A stretch of DNA of 64,000 bases from Hofstenia miamia (GCA_004352715.1 SCFE01000003.1:3084259-3148258), one strand, 5' to 3'; positions 1 through 11,718 are shown, numbered from the stretch's first letter. Translations and numbers: made by a program. The notes: generated by a model from the letters alone, not told the origin.

Positions 1-754
1 AGGAATACGCGCTACAGTAATGGAAGTCATCGATAAATGTGAGAAATGCCTATTGAACAACATCCACCACTTCCCTCAGCAACTAGCTGAGATGGAATCA
101 AGATCTGCTGAAAGTCCTAACGAATTAGTACACATTGATCTGGAGCAGCTATCTAAAGATGACGAAGGCTTCCAATATTTGCTCGTAATAGTCGACCACT
201 TCACCAAGTTTGCCCGGATTATTCCCTTGAACAGCACGACTGCGGAGGTGGTGGCTGAGAAGATCCTTAAAGAGTGGATCCTAAAATACAGTCCCATGCG
301 CAAACTTGTCTCAGACTGAGGTCCGCAATTCGAGAGCAACCTCCTGCGCGCTTTGATGAAAGAACTAGAAATAATACACGAATTAACAACGGCTTACCAT
401 CATCAAGCAAATGGTTTGGTGGAAAGGCTAAATCGGACGCTCATCAAACTGATCTGAGTAGCGCTGTCCCGAGCCGCTGGCAAACAATGGAAACGCATTG
501 TGGAATGTGTCAAGTACTTCTACAACACCTCGGTTCATACAACGACTGGCATTAGTCCCTTCAAAGCCATGTTCGGCAGAGAGGCCGCTACATCCTTAGC
601 AATGATGTTTCCCAAATACACGGAGAGTGGTGTCGACCATTATGTCAATAGATTAATGGACGACATGCAGCAAATCCATCTAACAATTTGTCAGAATACC
701 AACCAGTCCAGTATCCTACAAAAGAAAGCTTTCAATAAGAAACTGTATGGTGAA
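1..754 (+). pseudogene. Integrase fragment of copy A
   Basis: The fragment covers the end of the HHCC zinc-binding part (CEKC pair), the first catalytic Asp in HIDLEQL, the second in LVSD and the DD35E glutamate in NGLVERLNR. It ends just after KKLYGE, short of the C-terminal domain. It lines up with about 16930-17685 of the complete element. Integrase would insert element cDNA into chromosomal DNA. Two TGA codons interrupt the frame, at 317-319 (the sibling has CGT Arg) and 455-457 (the sibling has AGA Arg). The right end stops at a single N and runs into reverse-transcriptase sequence, which cannot be the native order. Confidence 0.88.
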
Positions 755-755
755 N
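755..755. other. Single-N contig join
   Basis: One N separates integrase from reverse-transcriptase coding sequence that should lie upstream of it. The same one-base N appears at 38160 and 60765, where it lies between near-identical copies. This suggests the assembler used single Ns as joins of unknown length. Confidence 0.75.
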
Positions 756-1563
756 AGCTTGGTCGAACCTTAGACTTACTACAGAGAGCGGGACTCAAAG
801 TGAATGGGACCAAATGCACCTTAGTTCAAACCAGAGTAACCTTTCTGGGTCGCGTGGTTGAACCTGGAAAAATCTCAATTAAGAACAATGCGAAAGATTT
901 TCTGGATAAAATAGAGACGCCAAAAACCCGCCAAGATGTCCAACACTTAATGGGCTTCTTAAACTACTATGGTATGTTTATTCCCGACCTGGCTAACAAG
1001 ACGAGAACGATCTCGAACCTATTGAAAAAGTCCACCAAATTTAAATGGACGTGGCAAGAGCAAGAAGCTCTTGACGGGATAAAGAAGGAATTCAAGAAAA
1101 TACCATCTCTGAACACACCGGATTATTCCAAAGACTTCATCATCGACTGCGACGCTAGTGCGGTAGCGATCAGTGGAATCCTTAGCCAGGATGTCAATGG
1201 GATCGAAAGTCCTGTACAATACTTTAGTCAGAAACTTCGGGCGTCCGAAAAGAATTATGGTGCCACAAAGTGCGAAATGCTTGCACTCGTCAAGTCTCTA
1301 AAAAAAATTTCGCTATTTCATACTTGGTCGCAAGTTCGCAGTGCGAACTGACAACAGCGCACTGGCCTGGCTGAAGAAGTTCAGTGGCGACAAATCGAAC
1401 ATCGTCACCAGATGGATAGAGTACCTCAACAACTTTACGTTCACTGTTAAGCATCGCCCGGGAGGCTCCACTTGAACGCAGATTACTGGACAGCTCTCCC
1501 GAGCTACGAGCGTGATCTAAAGAAACCAGGTGGTGAACAGGTTCCTTTTTCCTTCATCCCACA
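756..1563 (+). pseudogene. Reverse transcriptase thumb and RNase H fragment of copy A
   Basis: The frame opens in the RT thumb/connection (LQRAGLKVNGTKC, TFLGRVVEPGKIS), continues through HLMGFLNYYGMFIPDL, and enters the Ty3-type RNase H with DCDASAVAISGILSQ (first catalytic Asp) and KNYGATKCEMLALV. A frameshift lies in an A-run near 1301-1308; downstream, VRTDNSALAWLKK and the RNase H end continue in another frame, with a further break near 1460-1475. It corresponds to about 15763-16559 of the complete element. RNase H removes the RNA strand during reverse transcription. At the position where the complete element has TGA (15926) this copy has ACC, so the reading frame passes through. Confidence 0.87.
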
Positions 1564-1574
1564 NNNNNNNNNNN

Positions 1575-1926
1575 GGTACACTTTCAAAGGCTTAAGAGAG
1601 CCATAAAGGATATTGAACACATAATTATAGATGATAATAATGAATTTACCCTAGTAGATAACAGTGTCAAAGTGTATGAAAAATACGAAAATTTAACTAG
1701 TTTTTCCAAGGAGGATTTCTCTGACACTGAGTACAATTGTAATGATATTAATACTGAGAATCTAGAACCACGTACGCTCCCCCCAAGAAGGGCGAGAACT
1801 ACTTACGATCCCAACATTTGGGATTTAAACCTTATCACTGCATTTAGGAATGAAAAAGACAAGTCGAAAATGAGAGTCGCCAGCTCCACCTGTCCGCCGT
1901 TGAGTGAGAAGGAGGATGGAAGGTAG
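1575..1926 (+). pseudogene. Pol C-terminal end of copy A
   Basis: After an 11-N gap (1564-1574) the frame resumes at VHFQRLKRAIKDIEH, the end of the integrase C-terminal domain. It continues through an acidic tail to PNIWDLNLITAFRNE and a TAG stop at 1924-1926. The complete element has the matching tail with PNIWDLNIMFRND. The piece missing between 1563 and 1575 is exactly the integrase segment, and most of it is present at 1-754. The pol stop overlaps an ATG at 1916-1918 in the next frame, the same arrangement as in the complete element. Confidence 0.8.
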
Positions 1927-4900
1927 CCAACGTGAATGAGATGCCTCACCTAGGCGTGGGAGACACGTTTCTCTGCTTGCTGAGGCCCGCATATGAAAGA
2001 GAGGACGTCAAGAAGGTGCTGAGGAGAGTCCGATTCCTTGTGGGTGACACGTTGCTCCAAGACTCGGAGAGCNNNNNNNNNNNNNNNNNNNNNNNNNNNN
2101 NNNNNNNNNNNNNNNNNNNNNNNNNNNNNNNNNNNNNNNNNNNNNNNNNNNNNNNNNNNNNNNNNNNNNNNNNNNNNNNNNNNNNNNNNNNNNNNNNNNN
2201 NNNNNNNNNNNNNNNNNNNNNNNNNNNNNNNNNNNNNNNNNNNNNNNNNNNNNNNNNNNNNNNNNNNNNNNNNNNNNNNNNNNNNNNNNNNNNNNNNNNN
2301 NNNNNNNNNNNNNNNNNNNNNNNNNNNNNNNNNNNNNNNNNNNNNNNNNNNNNNNNNNNNNNNNNNNNNNNNNNNNNNNNNNNNNNNNNNNNNNNNNNNN
2401 NNNNNNNNNNNNNNNNNNNNNNNNNNNNNNNNNNNNNNNNNNNNNNNNNNNNNNNNNNNNNNNNNNNNNNNNNNNNNNNNNNNNNNNNNNNNNNNNNNNN
2501 NNNNNNNNNNNNNNNNNNNNNNNNNNNNNNNNNNNNNNNNNNNNNNNNNNNNNNNNNNNNNNNNNNNNNNNNNNNNNNNNNNNNNNNNNNNNNNNNNNNN
2601 NNNNNNNNNNNNNNNNNNNNNNNNNNNNNNNNNNNNNNNNNNNNNNNNNNNNNNNNNNNNNNNNNNNNNNNNNNNNNNNNNNNNNNNNNNNNNNNNNNNN
2701 NNNNNNNNNNNNNNNNNNNNNNNNNNNNNNNNNNNNNNNNNNNNNNNNNNNNNNNNNNNNNNNNNNNNNNNNNNNNNNNNNNNNNNNNNNNNNNNNNNNN
2801 NNNNNNNNNNNNNNNNNNNNNNNNNNNNNNNNNNNNNNNNNNNNNNNNNNNNNNNNNNNNNNNNNNNNNNNNNNNNNNNNNNNNNNNNNNNNNNNNNNNN
2901 NNNNNNNNNNNNNNNNNNNNNNNNNNNNNNNNNNNNNNNNNNNNNNNNNNNNNNNNTAGCCCCTTCGACCTCTTCTGCAGCCACTTCTACTATCTGATCA
3001 CAAAAGACAGAAGAAAGAAAATGAAAGCTATCCAGAGTAGGCGAGGAAACACTTCACCCTTACTTTATCGCAACAAGAAAAGCAATTGCAACTGTCCGCA
3101 ACAACATTTCAGAGGAGACCAAGGATCAACTCCGCCGCATTTATAATGGTAGCAAAATGAATTGCTCCATAGAGATCATACCATTCGTTATCGACACATC
3201 ACACCATCCAAAAATCAACACTATCATCGCATATGACTCAAGAATGATGGAAACCTTAAGCCGCTTGTATTGGCGCAGTACAGTACACACATTTTTTGAC
3301 AATGATTTTAACATCTACAACTTGTGTCAGTTCCTAAATAGCGGCAGAACAATCGACAGTTTTGAATGCATTAACATCGACTTCAACAACCTCCTGGTTA
3401 TTTACTTTTTTAGAATCTCCGAGGTCCAGTCAGAAGACATTATGGAACAAATCGAGATAGCGTACTGCATAGCCAAGGTGGAAGGGATACATTTGATCAT
3501 GATCGTACGAGGCAAATACGAAACCGCACTACCAGAAGTCATAGAAAATTTACACTTTAGAATGGAAAACTTCCTAATCCTATACCAAGATGACTACATG
3601 CCAGTCTCGTCACACTCTATCAACCACCTGCCAACAACTAGCCTCATATATACCGACCTTTTGCTGTGCAAAAGGGTACCCTCCCATCACTTAGCAGTGG
3701 ACCAAAAGTTAATTGTTGATGTTCTACTACAGGCGCAAATCACTGATCCTAATACTCCACTGATAACCGCAGTAACAGAAATGAGAGTCAGCTTTGCTTT
3801 CGCACAGAGTGAGCAACTCCTCAGCAAAATTCGCACTATATGGTCTGATTTAAAAGCAGACTTTAACCCCGAGTCTGATTGGCCCCTGTTAGATATCTGC
3901 AGCCCAACACTAACGTACCATCCGTCCATAGAATGCATACTGCGCAACATCAAAGTATCTTACAATAACCAGGACAAAAAGAATTTCAAAGAGCGCCTCT
4001 TTGCCAAGAAAAATCTGCCTGATATATACGCGAGAGGAGCCATCTGGATATTAGCCATCTACCTAACAAAAGATCCTCAGCTGCAACTACCCATGCCACA
4101 CGAGAAGAGAACAGCGCTAACAAAAACGACCATCCACGAAATAGCTGTATGCCCACTGACTTGGAAGGTGAAGAATTGGCTTCTGTACAAATGCAGCCCT
4201 CCGTCATCCCCCGGAAAGACCAAAAGCGCAATGGATAAATTCGAAAAGTATTATGCCCGACTGGTGGGGGCGAGCAGCGTGATCAGTAAGATGTCGATTA
4301 TGCTAATCAGTAATCGACTCGGTATCTGTCTGTCGGACATAAACATTTTCTCAGATACCGTCAAAAAGTATATGTGGGGAGCCACAGCCGAGACGAAATT
4401 TGCCATCTTCTTGTCTGATAACGCTCTGCTGAGCACAAGAAGATTCGTAGAGAGAATGCCAGGGTCAACAAGACAATTTCGTGAACAGATCTCAAAGTTT
4501 GACGTACATGGAAAAAACGAACTCTTGGTTACACACAGCAAATGAACTACCCTGAGTGTGGGTACGATCAGTTCACTGAATTGGCTCGGCACGTCAGCAA
4601 GGAGGGAAGAATCATCCCCATCACTATCTTCGACCAAGTAATGAAGACACCAGAACAGTTCTTCTGAGAAGAAGAGTTACTATTGTCATCCGCAGTACAA
4701 ATGTCTCCTCACATTTGCGATCTGATTGAGAGGGTCAACCTAGAAAAGTTTGGAGGCTCCACCATCTCTCCCAAGCCGACACCTAAGTGGTCTGTAACAG
4801 AGGACAAACGTATTTTAATGATTGAACGGGACCCAAGCGAATTCCTAGACAATCTCGCAGTACAACAGAGAGTTCTAGTTGACAACCGCAATAAAGATGT

Positions 4901-5373
4901 CCTCTCATTAATGAAATGGTGCCTCACCGAAATGTTCACGAAGGAGGAGCTGGTCATTCTGCAGTCCCCAGGGCGACACATTGCTTTGGATGTGGAATGC
5001 ATCACCTCTCGTCTATGCATATCCCGCCAACAGATTGAACAATTACAACCAAAGGGATTGCGAGGAAGATTCTGGGACACAGTGAAGGATGCGCATATAA
5101 ATTATCCCATCACTATCAGAACTGCCACGTTAGCCTCCCAGTCAAGCTTCAGCGAAATGGAGAAAAAGATAGAGACCTCCAATCTATTGTGCATCCCTCC
5201 GCCTACAGTGGAGACTCCGTTGATACAACTGAAGTGGAAGGTCCTGAAACCTAAGAAGAAAGTCGCCATGCAACTGCCTGATAGGATCAACTTTGTCAGC
5301 AACAAGTCAGAAGCCATCAAAGCAAGCAGGATCAGCGAGTACAAAGCCACACGTGAAAAACTCATTGCGGGAG
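1916..5373 (+). pseudogene. ORF3 of copy A (exonuclease-like third ORF), broken
   Basis: This is the copy A counterpart of ORF3 at 18180-21590. The possible start ATG at 1916 overlaps the pol TAG by 11 nt. An 884-N gap (2073-2956) removes part of the N-terminal region. The main open segments are 3157-4545 and 4683-5373. They contain SRLYWRSTVH (an Arg codon where the complete copy has TGA), IYARGAIWILAIYL, KYYARLVGASS, PTPKWSVTEDKRI and the candidate exonuclease motif ALDVECITSRL. A one-base frameshift lies near 4540, and TGA at 4665-4667 stands where the sibling has CGA. The 3' part, including the other exonuclease motifs, is lost in the gap 5374-5510. The function is unknown; see the entry for the complete copy. 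Confidence 0.82.
2073..2956. other. Assembly gap (884 N)
   Basis: A run of Ns inside copy A ORF3. The sibling copy needs only about 200 bp here, so the gap length is either arbitrary or hides an insertion. Confidence 0.95.
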
Positions 5374-5510
5374 NNNNNNNNNNNNNNNNNNNNNNNNNNN
5401 NNNNNNNNNNNNNNNNNNNNNNNNNNNNNNNNNNNNNNNNNNNNNNNNNNNNNNNNNNNNNNNNNNNNNNNNNNNNNNNNNNNNNNNNNNNNNNNNNNNN
5501 NNNNNNNNNN
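5374..5510. other. Assembly gap (137 N)
   Basis: A run of Ns between ORF3 and the LTR of copy A. In the complete element about 1.1 kb separates the same two points, so either sequence is missing or the gap size is not real. Confidence 0.95.
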
Positions 5511-6048
5511 TACCCAGTCCGAATTGTGGTTCATTAAGTTATGTATACGGTTATGTATAAGGAAATAATAAATCTCTCGTTCATATTTCAACACGTACAT
5601 GCACTTATAAAACCTTACACTGTGATGATACCATGCCGTTGGCTAGCACGAATATCTGGCAATTACAGATTTTTTAATAGTGAGCTGAGAGATAACAATG
5701 AAAATGAGAGTTTGTATTTTTGAAGTGAGATAGAAATTAAGCAAGTGAGACAAATAGGGTAGCACCAGTCAATAGGTTAAGCACTTTACTTCTGGATGTT
5801 CCGCTTCGGCTGGAAGCCATAGGAATTGGTCATCTTGGTTCTTACCTAAAAGTAGTTCTGTTACTTGGATGATTTACCAATGTTAGATCTATACGTTATA
5901 AGTTCTCTTTTTACCTGTTTTCCGGAATCGTGGCTGTTCAGTAAATGCTATTTAAACCTTTCGTGGCTGTTCAGTAAATGCTATTTAAACCTTTTGTGGA
6001 GTCAATTAAGTTTCTAGCTAAGTTTCCCTACCAGCCACCAATTCTACA
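5511..6048 (+). repeat. 3' part of copy A LTR
   Basis: The sequence matches the 3' half of the LTRs at 11243-12157 and 21607-22522. Shared blocks include AGGAAATAATAAA, TCAACACGTACATGCACTTA, GACAAATAGGGTAGCACCA and CGGCTGGAAGCCA, and it ends in ATTCTACA at 6048. The AATAAA inside it would be the polyadenylation signal. The 5' half, with the promoter, is missing at the N gap. Confidence 0.88.
5928..5993 (+). repeat. Two-copy 33-bp tandem duplication inside the LTR
   Basis: The unit beginning TCGTGGCTGTTCAGTAAATG starts at 5928 and again at 5961. The other two LTRs have a single, diverged version, so the duplication is private to copy A. Confidence 0.85.
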
Positions 6049-7385
6049 TTATTACAAACTTTTAGCATATATACCAATCAAAAATACCTTAATTCATATT
6101 GGTCAAATCATCAACTAGAGTTCACATAAAGATCTTAATAATTAGCAGGCAAGTGTAATATTATTTTACAACTATCCATGTTAAATTTACTTCAATCTTA
6201 GAAATATACATAAAGAAATGTAAGTCATAACAGTAAAAAAATGTTGGAAAAGAAATGTAAGTCTGAAACATGGAAATCATATATCAGGTATTTATTTAAT
6301 TCTTAATATAAATGACACCATTAAAATTTTAGAAATATAAGCAATTTCTTATAATATAAAATTTAAATTTTTAAATGTTTTGTATATAAGTGTATCAATA
6401 AAAGCTAACAACCAATTTATGACACTAATAACAAAGCATGTTATCAACAATCTTGAAATGTTTCATATAAAAATTCCTACTTGCAAATATTTTATTCTTG
6501 AATTCAACAAGAAAAACGTATTGAAAACATATTTACTTCATTTTTATCAGAATTGTTGATTGATAAATCATTTTACTTTATTAACATTATAGTTTTGTAG
6601 CATCTTTCATTTACATAATTGTATAAATTGGGAAAAACATGTAATAATTGAGATTGTTTTCCAACTTGTGAAAAAATTCTAGTTTTATATGATTTGAAAA
6701 TGTTTTAATTAATTGTGATAATTTTTAAATTGATTTGGATTTCATGTTTGGTAGATAACAATCTTTACAATTGGTTACATTTGACATTTAAACAATAGAT
6801 AACAAATTTTGCAATGTTAACAATTGTCTGTAGAGAAAGTGCAACTTTGTACACACACTGGCATAATGGAATTTTATATGGCTGTACTGTTTTTATAGTT
6901 TGTCACATTCTGGTAGTTGAACAATGGGGATATACATAAAACGACATAATGTTGACATTATGAAAGCATGCAACTTTCAATGCATTAGAATATACACAGC
7001 CAGCCAATGGAATTTCACATTGCTGAAAGAACTACTCTGAAAGATTTCAAACATTTCAGTAAGCTATTTTTATAATTAAATCTCAGATATTGTTTGGATT
7101 CTTAACACTTTTCTCAATATTATCTCTATTTAGTTTCACAATAGACTGCAAACAATATTGCTTGCCAACAAAAAATTTCCAATGACGTCAGAGATACACC
7201 CCCACCAATATACATGGCCCCACAGAGGCCAAAGGTCCCCCTCAACCAATCAGCAAAAAGTGTAACAGGCTTGACTCCCCCTTGAAAAAACAGGGAAAAG
7301 TGTAAACAGGCTTCTGCACACCTCTCAACCAATCAGAAAAAAGTCAATTGGTTTTACACTACTATTAATGCCAACAAAAAGGGCA
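6049..7385. other. Non-coding stretch between copies A and B
   Basis: AT-rich DNA with no convincing gene or long frame. Only the last 250 bases hold recognisable repeat sequence, which is listed separately. Confidence 0.6.
7131..7370. repeat. Dispersed repeat fragment with TGACGTCA and CCAAT-like motifs
   Basis: The part 7131-7195 (ACAATAGACTGCAAACAA, then CCAATGACGTCAGAG) is an inverted match to 31432-31498, so both come from one dispersed repeat. The part 7236-7350 has two imperfect direct copies containing CAACCAATCAG and AGTGTAA.CAGGCTT. The element type is unknown. Confidence 0.5.
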
Positions 7386-7393
7386 AAACTATA

Positions 7394-8989
7394 ATGCCTA
7401 TAATGATAAAAGAAGAAATAGCAGAAAATGAAGTCATCAAAGAACAACACACTGACATTATCCTAAAAGAAATAATAGGAAAAATAAAGGATGAAAACAA
7501 ACCACTAGGAAAAATAGAAAAAAGCTACTTTAAAAGATACACATGGAAATTAAACAATTACAGACTACTATATGCACAAGGTAAGCACCAAGAATAGCAA
7601 TACAGAATACTGCAAAAAAGAGTTAGTCAGAAAAATACATGAAAATGGTCAAATGGGAATAATACAAATGGAATCAACATTCAATGCACACTTCATAGCA
7701 ATAGCAATAAGAAAGGCAGTGGAAAACGTAATAAATAAATGTATGACATGCCTAATTAACAACAAAACTCATTTCCCACAACAGCAACACTGTTAGAAAA
7801 AATTATAGCAATGACACCAAACCAGATAGTACATGTAGATATAGAAAAACTATTGCAAGATGACAAAGGCTATCAATACATTCTAGTCTTAGTGAACAAT
7901 TTCCCAAAGTATGCTAGAATGATACCATTAGACTCCACAACAGTGAAAATAGTAGCTGAAAAAATAATAAAAGAATGGATCCTGAAATTTGACCCAATGG
8001 AAAGAAAATATATCCTCAAAACAGAGTTCAATTTGAAAGTAAACTAGGTGACAAAATTAATGGAGATAATAACAGAAAACACCACAGCATATCACCTTCA
8101 AGTAAACTGAGCAGTCAAAAGACTAAACAGAACCATGATCAAACTAATAAGAGTACTAACTTCAAGAGTCAGAGGAAGAGACTGGCACAAAGTCATTGAA
8201 ATTGTGGAATACTTCTATAACACATCAGTACACACAACCACAGGTGTAACACCATACAAAGTCATGTGCTGGAGAGAAGCAGCAACACCTATATCAATGC
8301 AATACCACTCACACTCCGACAAACCAGACAATGAATATATAAAAACAATAAGAAATCAAATCACAGGAATACAAGAGGTGATGTGCCACAACACAAAAAG
8401 ATCTGCATCCAGACCAGAATGGAACTTCAACAAGAAAATATATGGCAAACCACCCAAGATGGGAGACAAGGTTTATGCATACACACTACTGAGAAAACAA
8501 GACATAAACCAGGTGAGAAAATTTAAAATGCAGTGGTCAGGGCCATTCACCATCATACAAACCTTACTGAACAATAACTACAAACTAGATGATGGAAGAA
8601 TTTTACACTTCCAAAACCTGAAAAGAGCAACCATAGACATAGAACAAGTAACACTAGACAAAATGCACAATTTAAAATTATAAAAAATCACAATGGTACA
8701 TACAACAAAATGTAAGAAATAGATAGTGTAGCTGAGGAGGAATTCAAAGAAGAATACATACCTCAACAAAACAGCAAGAAATAAATCTAAATATGACTGT
8801 GAAATATGGGATATAAATTTATTAACTGAATTTAGGCTAGAAAATGAAGAGATCAATGAGAAGCCAGAGTCAATCACCACTGAAGAGCAGAAGAGAGCAG
8901 AGAAGAACTCCACAATCCAATTGTCAAATAAAGGACATGAGGATGGAGACACATTTACCAGCAGTAACAAAAACTCTAAATATCCATGA
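7394..8989 (+). pseudogene. Integrase and pol tail of copy B
   Basis: Open pieces 7394-7597, 7572-7796, 7811-8047 and 8135-8683 align in order with the complete pol from IKEEIAENEVIKEQ through the zinc-binding pair (CMTC), the first Asp (HVDIEKL) and YFYNTSVHTTTGVTPYK to HFQNLKRATIDIE. The tail EIWDINLLTEFRLE near 8800-8840 matches PNIWDLN in the other copies, and the frame ends about 8987. The second catalytic Asp region (near 8030) and the Glu region (NGLVERLN, near 8100-8120) are scrambled by indels and substitutions. It is a clear pseudogene. Confidence 0.82.
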
Positions 8990-9330
8990 TTTGATTGTCA
9001 ACTAAAGGGCATGAGGATGGAGCACACAACAACCAGAGGAAAAAGAATTAGAATGAGAACTCCACAATCTGATCACCAATTAAAGGTATGAAGATGGAGT
9101 CACAAGGAAAAATGAAAACTCAGAAAAGCACACCCTCACCCAAATATCAATTAAAGGGCAGGTGGATAAACAAGGGTTGACAATGAGATACCAAGCATCA
9201 AAAAAATGGCGTGCAGTTACTGCCACCAATCAAACAAATGGAAACATACTCCCCCCTACTTCCAGCAAAACTCACTGCCAACTAAAGGGCAAAGAGACAA
9301 TAGCTAAACCTACCAGTCTTCATCTGCAAC
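8926..9330 (+). repeat. Imperfect tandem motif in copy B
   Basis: A motif close to CAACTAAAGGGCATGAGGAT recurs about six times, near 8926, 9000, 9078, 9148, 9278 and 9328, with 40-130 bp between copies and much divergence. It lies at the junction of pol and ORF3. The other copies encode Arg/Gly/Ser-rich, repeat-like protein there. Confidence 0.5.
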
Positions 9331-11242
9331 TAAAGGCAAGAGGCACCAAGATCTGTGATCAATTGAAGTATCCAGATATTGAACAAAGTAATGATAAATC
9401 AGAAATGGACACCTCTGAACAACCATCAATGAGCTTGCTCCCCACCACAACAAGAAGCTTGGAAGCATTCTTTCACAGATAACTCTCCACAGCCATGAAA
9501 TCATCCAGATCAGATCAATGTGAGAGTAGAATGACAAAAGTAAGAAGAGAAAGAATACACTCCTACTTTATTGCCAAGAGGAAAATGCAATGCAGCTCCC
9601 ACAACAACCTATCCACAGAGACTAAAAGATTCATCAAAAGCAATGCAACACTGAAAGACAGTGATGGGTCCACAATCATCCCACATGTAATACAATAATA
9701 TCATACAAAGAATAGATGATAGAAAATTTTAACCATCCATATTTCAGAAGCACAGTACACATAACTTTCAACAATCAGTTTACACAAAAGCTCATAAAGA
9801 ATAAAGACAAACTAACTGAAAGGTGTGAACAAGTGAACATGGAAAAGAAAAACTTGACAATAATTTATTTTATAAAAAGAAAAGAAATAAAAGCCAAGGG
9901 ACTTGAAGCAAATATCAAAGACACACTGAGAATAGCAAAGAGCCATCACACAAAAATGATTATCATCACAGCAGAAGACTCAATAGAAAACATCACAGAA
10001 TTCATAACATCAATCACAAAGAGACTTGAAAACATCTTCATCATAGAAATAAAAATAGAAAAAATATCAGAGCTCATAAAAATAGACTTACAAATCAATG
10101 CAATGACAGCAGCACATTGGCTGATGGTAGAACCAAAAATAGCTATCAACATGTCCTACCAAGTAAAAACAATGGAAATTACAGGAATAGAAAAACAACT
10201 AGAGGAGATAGGCAACATTTTCTTAAAATGTAGCATGAATCAAACATCTGAGCGCCTAAAACAAATCAAAGATGTATGGAAAGACATGAAAGCAGAAAAG
10301 CCAATACATGAAGAATGGCTGCTAATTGATATCAATTTGCCCAAAAAACATACCACAAAACCACCAAAGCAGTGTTGCATGAAATAAGGAGAGCATATGA
10401 GATGGACTCCAAAAGAAATTTCAAAAATATGATTTCAATGCACCAAATACACCAGACATCAGAGCAAGAACATCAATATGGATACTCACCATAGCACTAA
10501 CTGAAAACAACAAGCTGGTGCTATGAAAGATGAAAAAGGAACGAAGAAGAAACAAGAAACACAAAATAGTGATATCACTAATCCCAGACACTATAAAAAA
10601 TTGGATGGTGCAGAGCATAAATCTAACAACACTTTCACCAACAATGGCATACCAAAGATTCCAAAAAATATTTAGCAAGGCTACTAACACAACAACACAC
10701 CTTGGGAAGACCAAGCATAATAGAACTTGCCAATAAGACAGGAATATGTCTGAGCAAAATAGATATACTCAGCAATGAAATATTGAAATATATTTGGGGA
10801 GTGACGTCAAATACAAAACTTAGAGCTCTAAAACAGCAACTATAGCTAACAATGAGAAACCTAGTGAGAAGAGAACAAGCCAAACACTAGATGTGATAAA
10901 GAAAATAGAAGCAGTTGGCATAAACCAAACAATTATGAAAGAAATGAAACATTTCTTAAAGGAGTATCCACAAAGTGTGTACACAAAAATAATAAAATGA
11001 CCAGAGATAATGAGATCAGAAGGTCAAAACTGCCCAATTGAAATAATCAAGATGGTGAGTAAATCACAAGAAGAAATGCAGCTAGAAGATATGCTTCTAC
11101 AGTCAACTGTAATAGCACTAACACATAATACCCATTGAGAAGTGGGGGAACACAACACCCAGCAAAATCTCTTGGGTAGATACAGATGATGAAAGATTAT
11201 TAGTTGAGATAACTGTCAAGCATGAAAGAAAAGATGATATAG
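8990..11242 (+). pseudogene. ORF3 of copy B, broken and truncated
   Basis: Similarity to ORF3 of copies A and C is seen at IHSYFIAKRKMQ (9559 on; LHPYFIATRRS in C), FRSTVHITFNNQF (9741 on; STVHISFDDDF in C), and through the open frame 9716-10387. Weaker, frameshifted matches continue to TPSKISWVDTDDERLLVE near 11160-11210 (TPKWSITENERILMIE in C). The match stops at 11242, where the LTR of copy C begins, before the exonuclease-like motifs. A third diverged copy of this ORF shows that it belongs to the family and is not a chance frame. Confidence 0.75.
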
Positions 11243-11302
11243 TGTAGAGTCACTCGGGGAAATTCGTGTTTATTTAGTTGATTTTTATTTCATTTTGTAT
11301 TA

Positions 11303-11332
11303 ACGTCACCATGACGTCAGAATTATATATTT
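11303..11332 (+). promoter_or_regulatory. Putative LTR promoter: CRE-like palindrome and TATA-like box
   Basis: A full cAMP-response-element palindrome TGACGTCA lies at 11312-11319, with a half site ACGTCA at 11303-11308. The AT-rich TTATATATTTTT follows directly at about 11322. The 3' LTR keeps the same block, with TGACGTCA at 21677-21684. The spacing suits RNA polymerase II initiation some 30 bp downstream, but no start site can be read from sequence alone. Confidence 0.45.
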
Positions 11333-11718
11333 TTCGACCTTAGGTTTACGAAGGAACTCATGTCCCCTCGAAGGTGCTATACGTTGCTCAAATGTAATTT
11401 GAATTGCGAGGGAAATTGATAACATGAACGATTAAACTTGATTGTAAACTAAGGCAGGTAGTTATTTATTAACCATGTATAAAATGAGTAAACTTGTAGA
11501 AAAAGGTCAATAGATTTTATCTATCCTCAAATACTGTTACTTTTCTCTCCGTTACTTTATCTATTGTTTTAGTATGAAAATAATTGCTTATGCTCGGCGA
11601 CAATTTGGGAGTGCCTTCTCAAGGTACAGGGCGACACGTAGCTCCTGGCGATCATTAGATCTTCCCAGCCCAAATTGTGGACTCATTAAGTTACGGATAC
11701 GGGTACGATTAAGGAAAT

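Larger units (their letters stand above)
1..6048 (+). mobile_element. LTR retrotransposon copy A (Ty3/gypsy type), decayed and rearranged
   Basis: This stretch holds pol fragments, the third ORF and the 3' part of an LTR from the same family as the complete element at 11243-22522. It starts inside integrase at the window edge, so its 5' part is not seen. The order is wrong: integrase (1-754), then reverse transcriptase thumb and RNase H (756-1563), then the pol C-terminus (1575-1926), with an N or N run at each break. ORF3 follows (1916-5373), then a gap, then an LTR 3' part ending in ATTCTACA at 6048. The copy diverges clearly from the complete element and has several in-frame TGA stops and frameshifts, so it is not functional. 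Confidence 0.88.
7386..11242 (+). mobile_element. LTR retrotransposon copy B (same family, A-rich, ancient)
   Basis: A 5'-truncated remnant starting between RNase H and integrase and ending abruptly at the first base of the copy C LTR. It encodes recognisable integrase, the pol tail and about two thirds of ORF3, all broken by stops and frameshifts. The coding strand is strongly A-rich: in the line 9901-9960 I count 30 A, 9 T, 12 C and 9 G. Copies A and C do not share this bias. Confidence 0.82.

Noticed and set aside
1932-3146. 404-codon frame across the N gap
   Set aside because: Most of it is Ns; the real content is the ORF3 remnant of copy A. The same applies to frames spanning the gaps at 5374, 23846, 44447 and 47101.
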